Assembly: GCA_015680685.1 (NCBI GenBank)
Contig: MNCI01024940.1
Coordinates: 90,333 to 154,332 of the forward strand
Direction: 5' to 3'
Source: Gnetum montanum
Taxonomy: Eukaryota; Streptophyta; Gnetopsida; Gnetales; Gnetaceae
DNA: 64,000 nt
The first letter of the stretch is position 1; every line of letters begins with the position of its first letter. The position numbers and the translations under genes are program-made. A model generated the notes under the pieces. It was not told where the DNA came from and searched no databases. It saw only the letters and a list, made by a program, of their open reading frames with translations. This document shows positions 1-12,016 of this stretch, in pieces.

Positions 1-329
1 GGTTGAAGCCAACAGCCTCCCAGAGAATCCTAAGCCTTGCACACTCCCTAATCCATGCTTGGTTAGGAAGCAACTACATGACCAATACCTTCCCTTGGTC
101 AAAAATGTGCTAAATGCATGCCTACCCTGTGCCTCCACTTTCCATGCATTTTTAACTTTTGTTTATATTTCACTAGCCTACACATTTACATTTTTCCTAC
201 TTTTAGATCAGGAATTTCATTTTATTCATGTATTTTTTGTACTTTGTTTATGCATCAATCCATTTAGCTTAGATATTAGATTTGAAAGCATAAAAACTAT
301 AAAACATAAAACTATAAAAACAGATGGAC

Positions 330-735
330 CAAAAGGGTCTTAAACTAGCCTACAACCCAGGACGGCCTAAAACTATCACCTTTTGCATTTCTTTCCTTTC
401 ATTCATACATTTTAACTTTGTTTATAGTAGATGTTGCTTGATGTTATTTTCTTTTTAGTTGATTTTTGTAGGATTTTTCAGACACATAGCATGACTACAT
501 GTGTAGCATTGCATCTTGTATAAGCAAGGTAAGCACCAGTCCGCTATGACTATAAACTGGCACAACTCGTCCTTGGGTCATGATGTTAAATTGACACAAC
601 ATCCACTGTCCACTACGACATTAAACTAGCATCCAACAGTCTACTAGGACTATAAAATAGCACATCATGATTTGGCAAGACCTTAAACTGGGTTCACAGT
701 CTTCCAGGACTTTAAACTGGCATGTAGCTGATCTA
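330..735 (+). repeat. Element D 3' spacer repeats (TAAACT-core units)
   Basis: Imperfect units of about 35-40 bp, each ending in a core such as GACTATAAACTGGCA, GACATTAAACTAGCA or GACTTTAAACTGGCA, densest at 520-730. The same units, reading the same way relative to the element, sit in the 3' spacers of A, B and C. Confidence 0.8.
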
Positions 736-1767
736 ATCCAAACACTTGCCATTTCCCTAGGATTCATCATCACCTCCTACCATTCTGGTGATTCTTTTGA
801 AGCAATTTACATTAGTGCAGCATTCAGAACACTTGCAACATCATCACCTTGGCACTTTCACTAGCTTTCTGAGCACTTGTGACTAGCACCACATTTTACA
901 CATTTGCAGTGTATTCACAGTTTTGCACCCACGACATATTCACAGTTTTGCACTTGTAGCATCCTCACATATGGCATTTGCACTTTCATTTCATGTTCTG
1001 TGGTTTTATTATCCTCTTTGAGTTGTGTTTGTAGGACAAAGCCTTGGAGACAGTCATGCAAAGGTGCATTTCATCGCAGTAGCAAGTTATCAAGTTGCTT
1101 TGATGTGCATAACTAGATTAGTTGAGCCACTCAAGAGTGCACACCCCCTCATCCCTATTACAACCTATGAACATCCATTCATTCATCCCAATATCCTCTC
1201 ATACTCCCCATACTCATGATTTCACACTCCTTTGATGCATATGCACTGTGACACACATGGCATTCCCTTCACATCAACTATAGAACCCATAGTTGATGTA
1301 ACAAAATTCATCTTGTGGGGTGCCTCTATTGCATAGTCAAAGCCTAGGGAAATAATTCATCCCTGGGAAACAAAGCCCATCTTCTTGATGACCAACTTCT
1401 AGCTAACATTTAGTAGTAAGCCGAACCCAAAGAAGGTTCACCTCACACAAAAAAAAGCAACAATGCTGTAGCTTCGCAATTGGCCCATCCTTGGATGAAC
1501 TTTGATGCTCTCATAAATACTCCAACAAGAGGTCAACATTTTAGGGGAAAGCTACTTCATGCCATGGTTACTATCAACCATGCTAAATTTTCATCTTACA
1601 TCACGATCCACCATTTTCATTTCGTTTCCATCATTTAAATTTCATCTCCCTAGCATTGCCTATACCCCTTCTCCCCTAACATAACCTTATTCCCATAACA
1701 CTCTTAAGCATGGTAAAATGACATCCGATCTTGTGCTGACAAATGACGTTGGTGACATGTTTGCTGT
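736..1767 (+). other. Element D 3' untranslated region
   Basis: No convincing coding sequence. A block at about 1005-1080 (CTCTTTGAGTTGTGTTTGTAG followed by GACAAAGCC) aligns with 27107-27180 in element A, where the corresponding TTTGCAG looks like a 3' splice site. The rest has no structure I can name. Confidence 0.5.
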
Positions 1768-1843
1768 GGTGTTTTGTAATTCGTTGTAGATGTCTCTCAG
1801 GCCACTCCTTCAAATGTCAACAAAGAGAGGCCATTGAAACACC
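1768..1843 (+). promoter_or_regulatory. PPT and overlapping inverted repeat, element D
   Basis: The left arm begins GGTGTTTTG at 1768. The right arm ends TTGAAACACC at 1843 and contains the PPT AAAGAGAGGCCAT, immediately before the LTR start at 1835. The arms pair imperfectly across the PPT. The same arrangement is present in A, B and C. The PPT primes plus-strand DNA synthesis in retroelements; a role for the fold is inference. Confidence 0.65.
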
Positions 1844-2832
1844 ACAAAATTTCAGGTCTCGACATGGCAACTACAAATATGGCTAAGTGTTATGCGCTAT
1901 TACATGCTGCTATGTTGCATAGCATAGCATAGCATAACACCTTGCTACGTTGCATAGCCTAGCACCTTACTACAGTGCTAGCGTAGCACCTTGCTATAGT
2001 GCTAGCATAGCACCCTGCTATAGTGCTAGCATAGCACATTGCTACAATGCACAGTGTAGCACCTTGCTACAATGCATAGCATAACACCCTATTACACTAC
2101 GCTATTACGCACTATTACTTTTTGTTACACGTTGTTACCCACCGCACTGCCACATGGCACCATATCCACATTTTGGACTAACCCTAGCCCTATAAATACC
2201 TCTACAACCCCTTTTTTTTAGAGGAGGAGAAGGGGGCGGGGAAGGCTTCAATTTTTCTTCACCAGAAAAGCAGTTGGCATTTCCATTTTTGCATTTGGCA
2301 TTTTATCATTTTTGCACTTAGCTTTGTGGGCGAACGAGACCGAGAGCACACCACACTGACAAAGAGGCATAAGTACATCACATGGTATACTGTGACCACC
2401 AACCCAGGAGGGATAGTTTATTACAATGAGCACTGGATTTCACAGCTTGACACCACTAAGGCTATGATTCTACTCCTACTATGCCTATTGTACACTTTGT
2501 ATATCTGTACCATTTTTCAGGGTGATGTATCTTTCTATTCAAACTCTCTTTTTGGCTTATCACAGCATTTATTTGGCATTGTTAAGAATTAAATTATGTT
2601 CACTGCCCTGTTACGCACTTTAGCATACTTCTACTGTTGTGCACATTACATTTTCTTTTATTGTTTTCAAAATGGTTATTTTACATCGATTAAGTCCTTG
2701 TCTAATCGACCAAACCATTCAAGGCACCGCATTTCCATTTTATCTAGCATGACCCTCACATGGATCTGAGGTTAGGCTGTGCACTTGAAAACCTCTCGGT
2801 GTTTCCAGCCACCGACATTTTCTGTTGCTACA
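1835..2832 (+). repeat. Element D 3' LTR (998 bp)
   Basis: Starts TGAAACACC after the PPT and ends TTGCTACA directly against the satellite. The U3 part (about 1895-2120) is full of CATAGC/GCTATG inverted units. A TATA box follows at 2191. The end matches the reverse complement of the element C LTR start. Confidence 0.85.
2191..2197 (+). promoter_or_regulatory. LTR TATA box, element D
   Basis: CCCTATAAATACC context, about 355 bp into the LTR. The equivalent box is at 12459 and 28333 in A and, on the minus strand, at 30634 and 42317 in B. Confidence 0.7.
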
Positions 2833-3321
2833 TAGGGAGCTCTCAAGGAGAACACTTTCGTAGAGACCACTCTTAGGGAGAACACTCTCAGGAAGGACAA
2901 TCTTAAGGAGGGCACTCTTCTATAGAATGATCTCAATGAGGGTGCCCTAGGGAGAATGATCCTAGTGAGGGCCCTCTCAAAGACAACACTCCTCAGATGG
3001 TCACTCTAACAGAGGGGGCTCTCAAGGAGAATGCTCTCAGGGAGGGCATCCCCAGCAAGACTGATCTCAAGGAGGGTGTTGTAATGAAGGACGCTCTCCA
3101 AGATAAAACTCTCAACAAGGGCACTCTCGAGGAGAACACTATCACATGTGTAACATAAGGTACTCTCAGGTAGAATGCTCTGAGGGAGGTCACTCTAACG
3201 AAGATGGCTCTCTGAGAGGGCACCTTCTAAAAGGGAGCTCTCAATGAGGGTACTCTCAAGGAGAACATTCTCACATGCATAGCGCAAGACAATTGGAGAA
3301 GACGTCCTCAGGGAGAACATT

Positions 3322-3752
3322 CTCACTAAGGGTGCTCTCATGAAGAACGTTCTTAAGGAGGATGCTCTTGAGGATGACGTCCTTAGGGAGACCACTCTTA
3401 GGGAGGGCGTTCTTAGGGAGGGCACTCTTAGGAAGGGTAGTCTCCAAAAGAACACTGTCAATGAGGGCACTCTCCAGGTGAACACTCTTACATGCATAAC
3501 GCAAGGTGATCTCATGGAAGATGCTCTTAAGGAGAATGCTATCAAGGAGAATTCTCTCATAGAGGCTACTCCAATAGAGGCCATGCTCAAGAAGAACACT
3601 CTCAACAAGGGTGCTCTCAAGGAGAACATTCTCACTAAGGGTGCTCTCATGAAGAACGTTCTTAAGGAGGATGCTCTTGAGGATGACGTCCTTAGGGAGA
3701 CCACTCTTAGGGAGGGCGTTCTTAGGGAGGGCACTCTTAGGAAGGATGCTCT
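3322..3752 (+). repeat. 300-bp higher-order duplication inside the satellite
   Basis: A stretch of about 130 bp beginning GAACATTCTCACTAAGGG at 3322 recurs essentially unchanged 300 bp later (3622-3752). This is 20 units of 15 bp and shows recent local amplification. Confidence 0.85.
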
Positions 3753-6043
3753 TTAATAGAACGCTCTCAAGGAGAACACTCTCATGTGCATAATGCAAGG
3801 TGCTCTCAGAGAGAATTCTCTCGGGGAGATCGCATTGAGGAAGAGAGCTCTTTGTTAGGGAGCCCTACAAGAGGGAGCTCTCAACAAGGGCACTTTCAAG
3901 GAGAGCACTCTCAGGTGCATATCGCAAGGTGACTCAAGGAAAGCATCCTTAAGGAGAAAAATGTCCAAAAGGTCACTCTAACGGAGGAGGATTTCAAGGA
4001 AAATGCTCTCAAGAAGGGTGCTATGGTGGAGGGTGCTCTCATAGAGAATGTTCTTCAAGGTGAACACTATCACTTACTTAATTCAAGGTTCTCTCATCGA
4101 TAATGCTCTCATGGAGGCTTCTCTCAAGGATAATGCTCTCACATAGGCCACTCTCAGGGAGAATGCTCTCAAGAAGAATACTCTTAGGGAGAACACTCTC
4201 GGGAAGGGTGCTCTAAAGGATAACACTCTTTGATAGAACAATATCAATGAAGGGGATCCAAGTAAAACACTCCTGGTGAGGGCCCTCTCAAATATAATGC
4301 TCTTCGAAAAGCTACTCTAATGAAGGGTACTCTAATGTAGAATGCTCTCAGGAAGGGCATCCCTAGTGACATCAATCTCAAGGAGGGTATTCTAATGAAG
4401 GGTGATCTCCAAGAGAATGCTCTCAACAAGGGTGCTCTTGAGGAGAACTCTCTCACATGCATAATGCAAGGTGTTCTAAGAGAGAACGCTCTAAGGCAGA
4501 TCACTCTAAGAAAGAGTGATCTCTAGGAGGGCATCTTTCGAGAGGGAGCTCTCAACAAGGTCACTCTCAAGGAAAACACTCTCGCATGCATAATGCAAGG
4601 CACTCTTTCAGAAGGTGCTCTCAAGGAGAACACTCTCCAAAAGGCCGTTCTAATGGAGGGCACTGTCAAGGAGGTCACTCCCACTGAGAATGTTTTTAAG
4701 GAGGAAACTCTAAAGGAGGGCATCCTCAAGGAGACCACTCTTAAGAAGGGCATTCTTGGTGAGGGCACTCTCTGATACAATGCTCTTAAGGATGGCACTC
4801 TCGAGGTGAACACTCTTAGGTGCATAATGTAAGGAGCTCTCATGGAGGAATCTCTGATGGAGAACACTCTCAGGAAGGGAAATCTAAAAGAGGGTAGTCT
4901 TTGACAGAACAATCTCAATGAGGCCATTCCAAGGAGAACACTCCTAGTGAGGGTACTCTCAAAGAGAACGCTCCTTAAATGGTTGCTGTAATGAAGGGTG
5001 CTCTTAAGGAGGGCACTCTTAGAAAATGTGCTCTCTGAAAGAACACTCTTAACAAGGATGCTCTCGAGGTGAACACTCTCATGTGCATAATGCAAGGTGA
5101 TCTTATGGACAATGCTCTCAAGGAGAATGCTCTAATGGAGGATGCTCTCAAAGAGAACGCTCTTAGGGAAGGTGCTCTCAAGGAGGGCACTCTTCAAAAA
5201 AACACTATCGATGAGGGTGCTCCAAGGAGAATGCCTCTGGTGAGGGCACTCTCAATAAGAATACTATTCAAATGGCTGCACTAACAGAGACCACTCTTAA
5301 GAAGAATGCTCTCATGGAGGGACATCTCATGGATGATGATCTCAAGGAGGGAATCCCTACAGAGATTTCTCTCAAAGAGGGCATTCTAATGGAGGCCGCT
5401 CTCCAAGAAAATTCTCTCAACAAAGGCACTCTCAAGGAGAACATCCTCATGTGCATAATGCAAGGTGATCTCAGGGAGAAGACTCTGAGGAAGGTCGTAT
5501 TGAGGGAGAGAGATCTCTATGAGGGCACCCTCTGAGAGGGAGCTCTCAACAAGGGTGCTCTCAAGGAGAACACCCTCACATGTGTAGTACAAAGCACTCT
5601 TGGTAAAGGTGCTCTGAAGGAGAACAATCTCCAAAAGGCTGCTCTAACGAAGGAGGCTCTCAAGAAGAATGCTCTCAAGGAGGGTGCTCTCACAACAAAT
5701 GCTCTCAAGAAGAGTGTCCTTAGGGAGATCACTCTTAAGCAAGGCACTCTTAGGAAGGATGCTCTTTAATAGAACGCTCTCAAGGAGAACACTCACACAA
5801 GGGTGCAAGGTGCTCTCATGGAGGCCACTCTTAAGGAGAATGCTATCACGGAGTCAGATCTAACAGAGAAAGCTCTCAGGGAGAACACTCTAAGGGAGGG
5901 CACTCTCACAGGAAACACTATTAAGAAGCATGCTATCAAGATTGGTGTCTCAGGGAGATAGCTCTCATGGAGGGTGTTCTCAAGGAAGGAACTCTTCAGG
6001 AGTGCACTTTCCAAAAGAACGTTCTCACCAAGGGAACTCTCAA

Positions 6044-6160
6044 GGTAAACACTCTCACATGCATAACACAAGGTGCTCTCATGGTAAACACTCTCACATG
6101 CATAACACAAGGTGCTCTCATGGTAAACACTCTCACATGCATAACACAAGGTGCTCTCAT
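6044..6160 (+). repeat. Three exact 39-bp tandem units in the satellite
   Basis: GGTAAACACTCTCACATGC starts at 6044, 6083 and 6122, and the 39-bp units between are identical. Each joins the CACATGCATAACACAAGG variant to one ordinary unit. Confidence 0.9.
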
Positions 6161-6825
6161 GGTAAAATTTCTCATGGAGGGTGCTCCTAAGGAGAATTCT
6201 CTCTCAAAGATGACTCTCAAGGAAAATGCTCTCAGGAAGGGTGCTTTAAAGAAGGGCACTCTTTGACAAAACAATCTCAATAAGGGCACTTTCAAAGAGA
6301 ACGCTCTTTGGAAGGCTGCTCTTAAGAAAAATGTGCTTGAACACAATGATCACATAGAGAATTCTTTCAAGAAGGATGCTTTCAAGGAGGGCATCCCCAT
6401 GAAGACCACTCTTAAGGGGGACGTTCTAATGGAGGGCACTATCCAAGAGAATGCTCTCAACAAGGGCACTCTTAAGGAAAACACTCACGTGCGCAATGCA
6501 AGGTGCTCTCAAGGAGAACACTCTAAGGGTGGTCGTTCTGAGAGAGAAAGCTCTCAATGAGAATGCTCTAAAGTAGGATGATCTGACATACATCACTATT
6601 AAAAAGGACGCTCTCAAGGAGGGCATCCCCAGCAAGACCGATCTCAAGGAGGGTGTTCTAATGGAGGTAGCTCTCGAAGAGAACAATCTCAACAAGGGCA
6701 CTCTCGAGGAGAACACTCTCACATGCGTAACGCAATGTGCTCTTAGGGAGAATGCTTTGAGAGAAGTCTTTCTAGGGGAACGAGCTCTCTGAGAGGCAAC
6801 TCTCAAAGAGGAAGCTCCAAGAAAA

Positions 6826-7135
6826 ATGCACCAGGGCAACCAACCCCACAGAACATGCCCGCAACACTACAAGCCTTTTATCTCAAATTGTAAATGAGGA
6901 TACCACCTTATCTAGGGTTATCCTTCTTCACAACAAGGCTCTTGAGTTACAAACATGAATAAAAAGGCTATGATATCGTGGGCATGGCAAGGTATCGTTA
7001 GGGGAGAAACCCACTTATCGCTCTATCACTACAACTGGTCGTCAACTCTACCTCCCCCTATATATGTTGATTGGACTAGTTTCAGCCATACCATCTTGCA
7101 GCCTTATAAATTTGATCATGAAGGACTAGCTTAAT
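6826..7135 (+). repeat. 310-bp non-satellite block, copy 1, with 72-bp TATA core at 7048-7119
   Basis: This block starts near GGGCAACCAACCCCA. It ends in a core running from CTACCTCCCCC through ATATATGTTGATT and AGCCATACCAT to CCTTATAAATTT. The satellite restarts immediately after. A second copy lies at 9331-9640. The core alone recurs at four other junctions in the window. The TATA-like stretches could be promoter sequence, but nothing coding follows. Confidence 0.75.
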
Positions 7136-9330
7136 GAGAGAACTCTTAGGTAGAGCACTCTCACATGCATAGCACATGGCGCTCTCAGTGAGGATGCTCT
7201 CAAGGAGAATTCTCTTCGAAGGATAGCTCTAACAGACTGTGCTCTCAAGGAGGGCGCTCTCATGGAGAACATTCTTAAGGAGGACCCTCTCAAAGAGGGA
7301 ATCCTCAAGGAGACCACTCTCATGGAGGGAATTCTCAAGGAGGGAACTCTTAGGAAGGGATCTCTGAACGAGGGTGCTCTCGAGGAGAACACTCTCAAGG
7401 AAGCCACTTTCAAGGACAACGCTCTTGAGAAAGGCTCTCTCAAGGATGACTCTCTCCGAGACGTCACTCTAAGGGAGGAAGCTCCCAAGGAGGGTGCTAT
7501 CAGGGAGGGAAATCTCATTGAGAACATTCTTAAGGAGGACACTCTCGATGAGGGAGTCCTCAGGGAGACTGCTTTCAAGGAGGGCCTTCTTAGGAACGAC
7601 ACTCTAAGGAAGGGCACTCTTTGAAAGAATGCTCTCAACAAGGATGCTCTCAAGGTGAACACTCTCACATGCATGACGTAAGGTGCTCTCATGGACAATG
7701 CTCCCATGGAGAACACTCTCATGGAGGCTACTCTAACAGAGGATGCTCTTATGGAGAATGCTCTTGGGGATGGCACTCTCAAGGAGGGAACTCTTCGACA
7801 AAATGCTCTCAACGAGGGTGCTCTAGGGAGAATGCTCCTAGTGAGGGTGCTATCAAGAAGAATGCTCTTTAGATGGCCCCTCAAGTGGAGGCCACTCTCA
7901 AGAAGAATGCTCTTGTAGAGGGACATCTCATGGAGAACACTCTCAAGGAGGGTATCCCCAGGAAGACCACTCTTAAGGAGGGCACTATAATGGAGGGAAC
8001 TCTCCAAGATAACACTCTCAACAAGGGTGCTCTTGAGGAGAATAATCTCATGTGCATAACACAAGGTGGTCTCAGGGAGAATACTATAAGGGAGAGCACT
8101 CTCTAGTAGGGTGCCTTCCCAGAGGGATCTCTCAACGAGGGTGATCTCAAGGAGAACAATCTCACATGCGTAGAGAAAGGAACTCTTGGGGAAGGTGCTC
8201 TCAAGAAAAACACTCTCTGAAAGGTCACTCTAACGAAGGGAACTCTCACAGAGAATGTTCTTAATTCTCTTGAGAAGGACACTCTCATGGAGAATGCTTG
8301 TAAGGAGGATGCTCTTGAGGAGGGTGTCCTCAGGGCGGGCACTCTTAGAAAGGGTGCTCTCTGATAGAACACTCTCAACGAGGACACTCTCAAGAAGAAC
8401 ACTCACATGAGGCCACAAGGTGCTCTCATGGAGGATTCTCTCAAGGAGAACACTCTCACAGATGTAGAACTAACGTAGAAATATCTCAGGGAGAATGCTC
8501 TCAAGAAGGGCACTATCACAAAGAATGCTTGTAAGGAGGACACTATCTAGGTTGGCATCCTCAAGGAGATAACTCTCAAGGAGGGCATTCTTAGGGAGGG
8601 AACTCTCCAAAAGAACATTCTCATTGAGGACGCTCTCGAGGTGAACACTATCACATGTGTAACGAAAGCTACTCTCATGGATAACTTGGTCATAGAGGGC
8701 ACTCCTAAGGAGAACGCTCTTGCAGAGGCCACTCTTAGAGAAAATTCTATCAGGGAGGGCACTTTAAAGGAAGGAACTCTTCGATGGAATGATCTCAATG
8801 AGGGTGCTCTCAAAGAGAAAGCTCTTCTAAAGGCTGCTCTAATGGAGGGAACTCTTAAGAAGAATGCTCTCATTTAGGGTGATCTCACGAAGGATGCTCT
8901 CAAGGAGGGCATCCCCATGGAGACTGCTCTTAAGGAGGGCATTCTAATGGAGGGCACTCTCCAAGAGAATGCTTTCAACAAAGGCACTCTCAATGAGAAC
9001 ACTCTCACATGTGCAATGAAAGGTGCTCTAAAGGAGAATGCTCTAAGGAAGGTTGCTCTAAGGAAGAGAGCTCTCAAGGAGAATGGCCTTGATGAGGGCG
9101 ATCTCATGTAGAATGCTCTTAAGGAGGATGCTCTTAATGAGGGCGTCCCTGGCAAGACCGATCTCAAGGAGGGTGTTCTAATGGAGGTAGCTCTCCAAGA
9201 GAATAATCTTAACAAGGGCACTCTTAAGGAGAACACTAATAAGGCAAAGTGTTCTCAGGGAGGTTTCTTTTAGGGAGAGCGCTCTCCAAGATGGAGCTCT
9301 CAAGGAAGGCACTCTAGGAACAATGCTCTA

Positions 9331-9640
9331 GGGCAACCAACCCCATGGAACATGCCTACAATGCTACAAGCATTTTATCTCAAATCTTAAATGAGGACAC
9401 CCCTTTCTCTAGGGTTATCCTTCTTCACAACAAGGCTTGTGAGTCACAGACATGAACAACAAGGCCACGATATCATGGGTAGGGCAAGGAATCCTTGGGG
9501 GAGAAACCCACGTATCACTCTATCACTACAATCGGTCGTAAAATATACTTTCCTCTATTATTTTTGATTGGGCCAATTTTAGCCATACCATCCAGCACCC
9601 TTATAAATTTGGTCACAAAGGACTAGCTCCAGGAAAACGC
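9331..9640 (+). repeat. 310-bp non-satellite block, copy 2, with core at 9545-9617
   Basis: Aligns along its length with 6826-7135, about 2.5 kb away, and likewise ends at CTTATAAATTTGGTCAC followed by renewed satellite. The two copies frame one higher-order period of the array. Confidence 0.75.
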
Positions 9641-10470
9641 TCTTAGGTAGAGCGCTCTCACATGCATAGCACAATGTGCTCTTGGGGAGGGAACTCTCAA
9701 GGAGAAAGGCCATCCTAATGGAGGGTGATCTCATGGAGAACACTCTTAAGGAGGATTCTCTCGAAGAGGGCATCCTCAAGGAGATCACTGTTAGGGAGGG
9801 CATTCTCAAGGAGGGAACTCTTAGGAAGGGTGGTCTTCGACAAAACACTCTCAACAAGGACACTCTTGAGGAGAACACTCACATGAGGGTGCAAGGCGCT
9901 CTCATGGAGGGCACTCTCAAGGAGAACACTCTCATGGAGGCTACTCTAATGGAAGTTGCTCTTAGGGAGAACGCTCTTGAGGAGGTCATTCTCAAGGAAG
10001 GAGTTCTTCAATAGAACACTCTCAATGAGGGTGCTCTAGGGAGAATGCTCCTAGTGAGGGCCCTCTCAATGAGAACGCTCTTCGAAAGGCTGCTCTAATG
10101 GAGGGCGCTCTCAAGGAGAATGCTCTCAGGGAGGGAACCCCTAGCAAGACCAATCTCAAGGAGGGAATTATAATGGAGGATGCTCTCCAAGAGAATGCTC
10201 TCAACAAGGGAACTCTTGAGGAGAACACTCTCATGTGCGCAATGCAAGGTTCTCTCAGGGAGAATTCTCTGAGGGAGGTCACTTTGAGGGAGAGTGCTCT
10301 CCAGGAGGGCACCCTTCAAAAAAGAGCTCTCAACAAGGGTGCTCTCGAGAAGAACAATCTCACATGTGTAGCACAAGGCACTATCAAGGTGAATGAGCTC
10401 CAAAAGGCCACTCTCATGAAGAACGTTCTTAATGAGACGCTTTCGACCAAGTGTTCATTGAATGGACCTT

Positions 10471-10543
10471 CGTGATCAAATTTATAAGGGTGCTGGATGG
10501 TATGGCTGAAACTAGCCCAATAAACATATATGTGGAGAGGTAG
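10471..10543 (-). repeat. Inverted copy of the 72-bp TATA core
   Basis: The reverse complement reads CTACCTCTCCACATATATG through to CTTATAAATTTGATCACG. The 15-bp units flip orientation with it: downstream, to about 10860, they read as CTCCCTAGGAG-type reverse complements. Confidence 0.8.
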
Positions 10544-11040
10544 TGTTCTCCCTAGGAGCATTGCATGGTGCTCTCTTGAGAATTCTCTCTATAGCAGCAC
10601 CTCACATAGATGCGCTGGCAAGAGCACTCTGCAGAGAGAATCTCATGTAGTGCTTGCGAGAGCGCTCTCCCTTGGAGTGTCCTCCCTAAGAGTGAGTTGT
10701 ATTATGCATTTGAGAGAGCTCTCCATGAGAGCACCCTCATTGAGAGTACTTCTCCCAAGGGAGCCCTCCCTAGGAGCGGTCTCCTTGCGGGCACACTTAG
10801 GGAGAAAATCCTCTTAAAAAGTGTTCTCTCTGAGAGCAACTTCCCTAAGGCATACCCATGAAGGCCACAAATGCACTCATAATCACACCCAAATATGCAC
10901 TCGTGATAGCCTAGGATGCAATCAGCATCACCTAAAAGTGCATTCAGTAAGGCCAATATTGCACTTGGCATCACCCAGAAGTGCATCCATGATGGCCTAA
11001 GATGCACTCCGCTTCTTCTAAAAGTGCATCCTAGGGGAGT
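10544..11040 (-). repeat. Inverted satellite stretch and TGCACTC-rich repeats
   Basis: From 10544 to about 10860 the 15-bp units run on the opposite strand. From about 10861 to 11040 irregular units of about 35 bp contain AAGTGCATCC or ATGCACTC. A forward 72-bp core copy at 11045-11117 then restores the original orientation. Confidence 0.7.
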
Positions 11041-11044
11041 CGGC

Positions 11045-11117
11045 CTACCTCTCCCTATATATGTTGATTGTGCCAGGTTTAGCCATACCATCATGCACCC
11101 TTATAAATTTGGTCATG
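11045..11117 (+). repeat. 72-bp TATA core, copy 4
   Basis: CTACCTCTCCCTATATATG through CCTTATAAATTTGGTCATG, followed by forward 15-bp units from about 11120. Confidence 0.75.
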
Positions 11118-11980
11118 AAGACCACGTTCTCAAAAAGAGCACTTTCAGAGAGAGAGCACCAAGTAAGGGTGCCCTCAAGGAAAACGCTCTCAAAGAGGTC
11201 CCCCTCAAGTAGAATGCTCTCGGGGAGGGTGCTCTTAGCGAGAATAATCTAAGTGAGGGTGCTCTCAGGGAGGGCACTCTGCATGAGAATGCTCTCAACA
11301 AGTGTGCTCTTGAGGAGAACATTCTCACGTGTGTAGCACAAGGTGCTCTCAAGGAGGGTGCACTTAGTGAGAATGCTCTCAGGAACACCACTCTAATGGA
11401 GGACACTCTTCGAGAGAACGTTCTCAACGAGGGCACTCTTGAGGAGAACACTCTCATGGTCATAGTGAAAGGTGCTCTCAGGGAGGGTGATCTCAAGGAG
11501 AATGCTCTTAGGAAGGCTACTCTAACAGAGGGCACTCTAATGGAGAATAGTCTTAGGGAGGGCAGTCTTAAGGAGGATGCTCTCCAAGAGGGCTTCCTCA
11601 GTGAGGTCATTCTCAAGGAGGGCACTTTCATGGAGGGCACTCTTTGAGAGAATTCTCTCAACAAGGAAACTCTTGAGGAGAACACTCTAATGTGTGTAGT
11701 GCAAGGTGCACTTAGGGAGAATGCTTCCATTAAGGGCGCTCTCCAAGACAATGCTCTCGGGGAGAGCACTATTAGGGAGGATGCTCTCAAGGAGAACATC
11801 CTCATGTGTGTAGCATAAGGCACTCTCAAGGAAAACGCTATGAGGGAGGCCGCTCTCAAGGAGAGTGCTCTCTGGGAGGGTGCCCTCCGAGATGGTATTT
11901 TGAATGAGAACACTATCATGTGTGTAGCACAAGGCACTCTCAGGGCGGGTGCTCTCAAGAAGAATGCTCTTTTGAAAGCC

Positions 11981-11985
11981 ACTGT
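11981..11985. repeat. Target site duplication of element A, left copy
   Basis: ACTGT precedes the 5' LTR and recurs at 29173-29177 after the 3' LTR. Removing the element and one copy restores continuous satellite similar to 10081-10110. Confidence 0.92.
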
Positions 11986-12016
11986 TGAAACACCACAAAA
12001 ATATTTTAAGTGTTGT

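Larger units (their letters stand above)
1..2832 (+). mobile_element. Element D: 3' part of a Tat-lineage Ty3/gypsy retrotransposon
   Basis: Only the 3' end lies in the window. In order it has about 330 bp with no recognisable protein, spacer repeats carrying the TAAACT core, a long 3' untranslated region, a purine-rich PPT and a full LTR. Its PPT (AAAGAGAGGCCAT) and LTR start (TGAAACACC) match those of elements A, B and C, which do have recognisable Tat coding domains; D is assigned by this similarity. The 15-bp satellite starts at the base after the LTR, so D was probably inserted at or in that array. The next five bases, TAGGG, are the expected target duplication, but its partner is outside the window. 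Confidence 0.8.
2833..11985. repeat. 15-bp satellite array, block 1
   Basis: More than 9 kb made mostly of 15-bp units close to RCTCTCAAGGAGRRY. At intervals a longer unit carries CTCACATGCATAACGCAAGG. Because 15 is a multiple of three and stops are rare, both strands show spurious reading frames of up to about 310 codons of five-residue repeats; these are not treated as genes. The array contains two 310-bp non-satellite blocks (6826 and 9331), an inverted stretch (10544-10860) and a TGCACTC-rich stretch (10861-11040). It is interrupted at 11985 by element A and resumes at 29178. Confidence 0.9.

Noticed and set aside
1865-2120. Possible tRNA or small RNA gene from the strong inverted repeats in the D LTR
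   Set aside because: Repeated CATAGC words give many alternative hairpins, but there is no cloverleaf, no A/B box pair and no fixed structure shared between LTRs.
3340-3756. Resemblance to pentapeptide-repeat proteins
   Set aside because: The period is five residues, but the Asn/Asp before the central Leu is missing and the same DNA gives other five-residue repeats in the remaining frames.
7126-8064. Long reading frames (up to about 310 codons) of PSLRA- or LKEGT-type five-residue repeats throughout the satellite
   Set aside because: They follow automatically from a 15-bp tandem unit lacking stop words, occur on both strands and in several frames, and break wherever the unit is mutated. No start context, no non-repeat domain.
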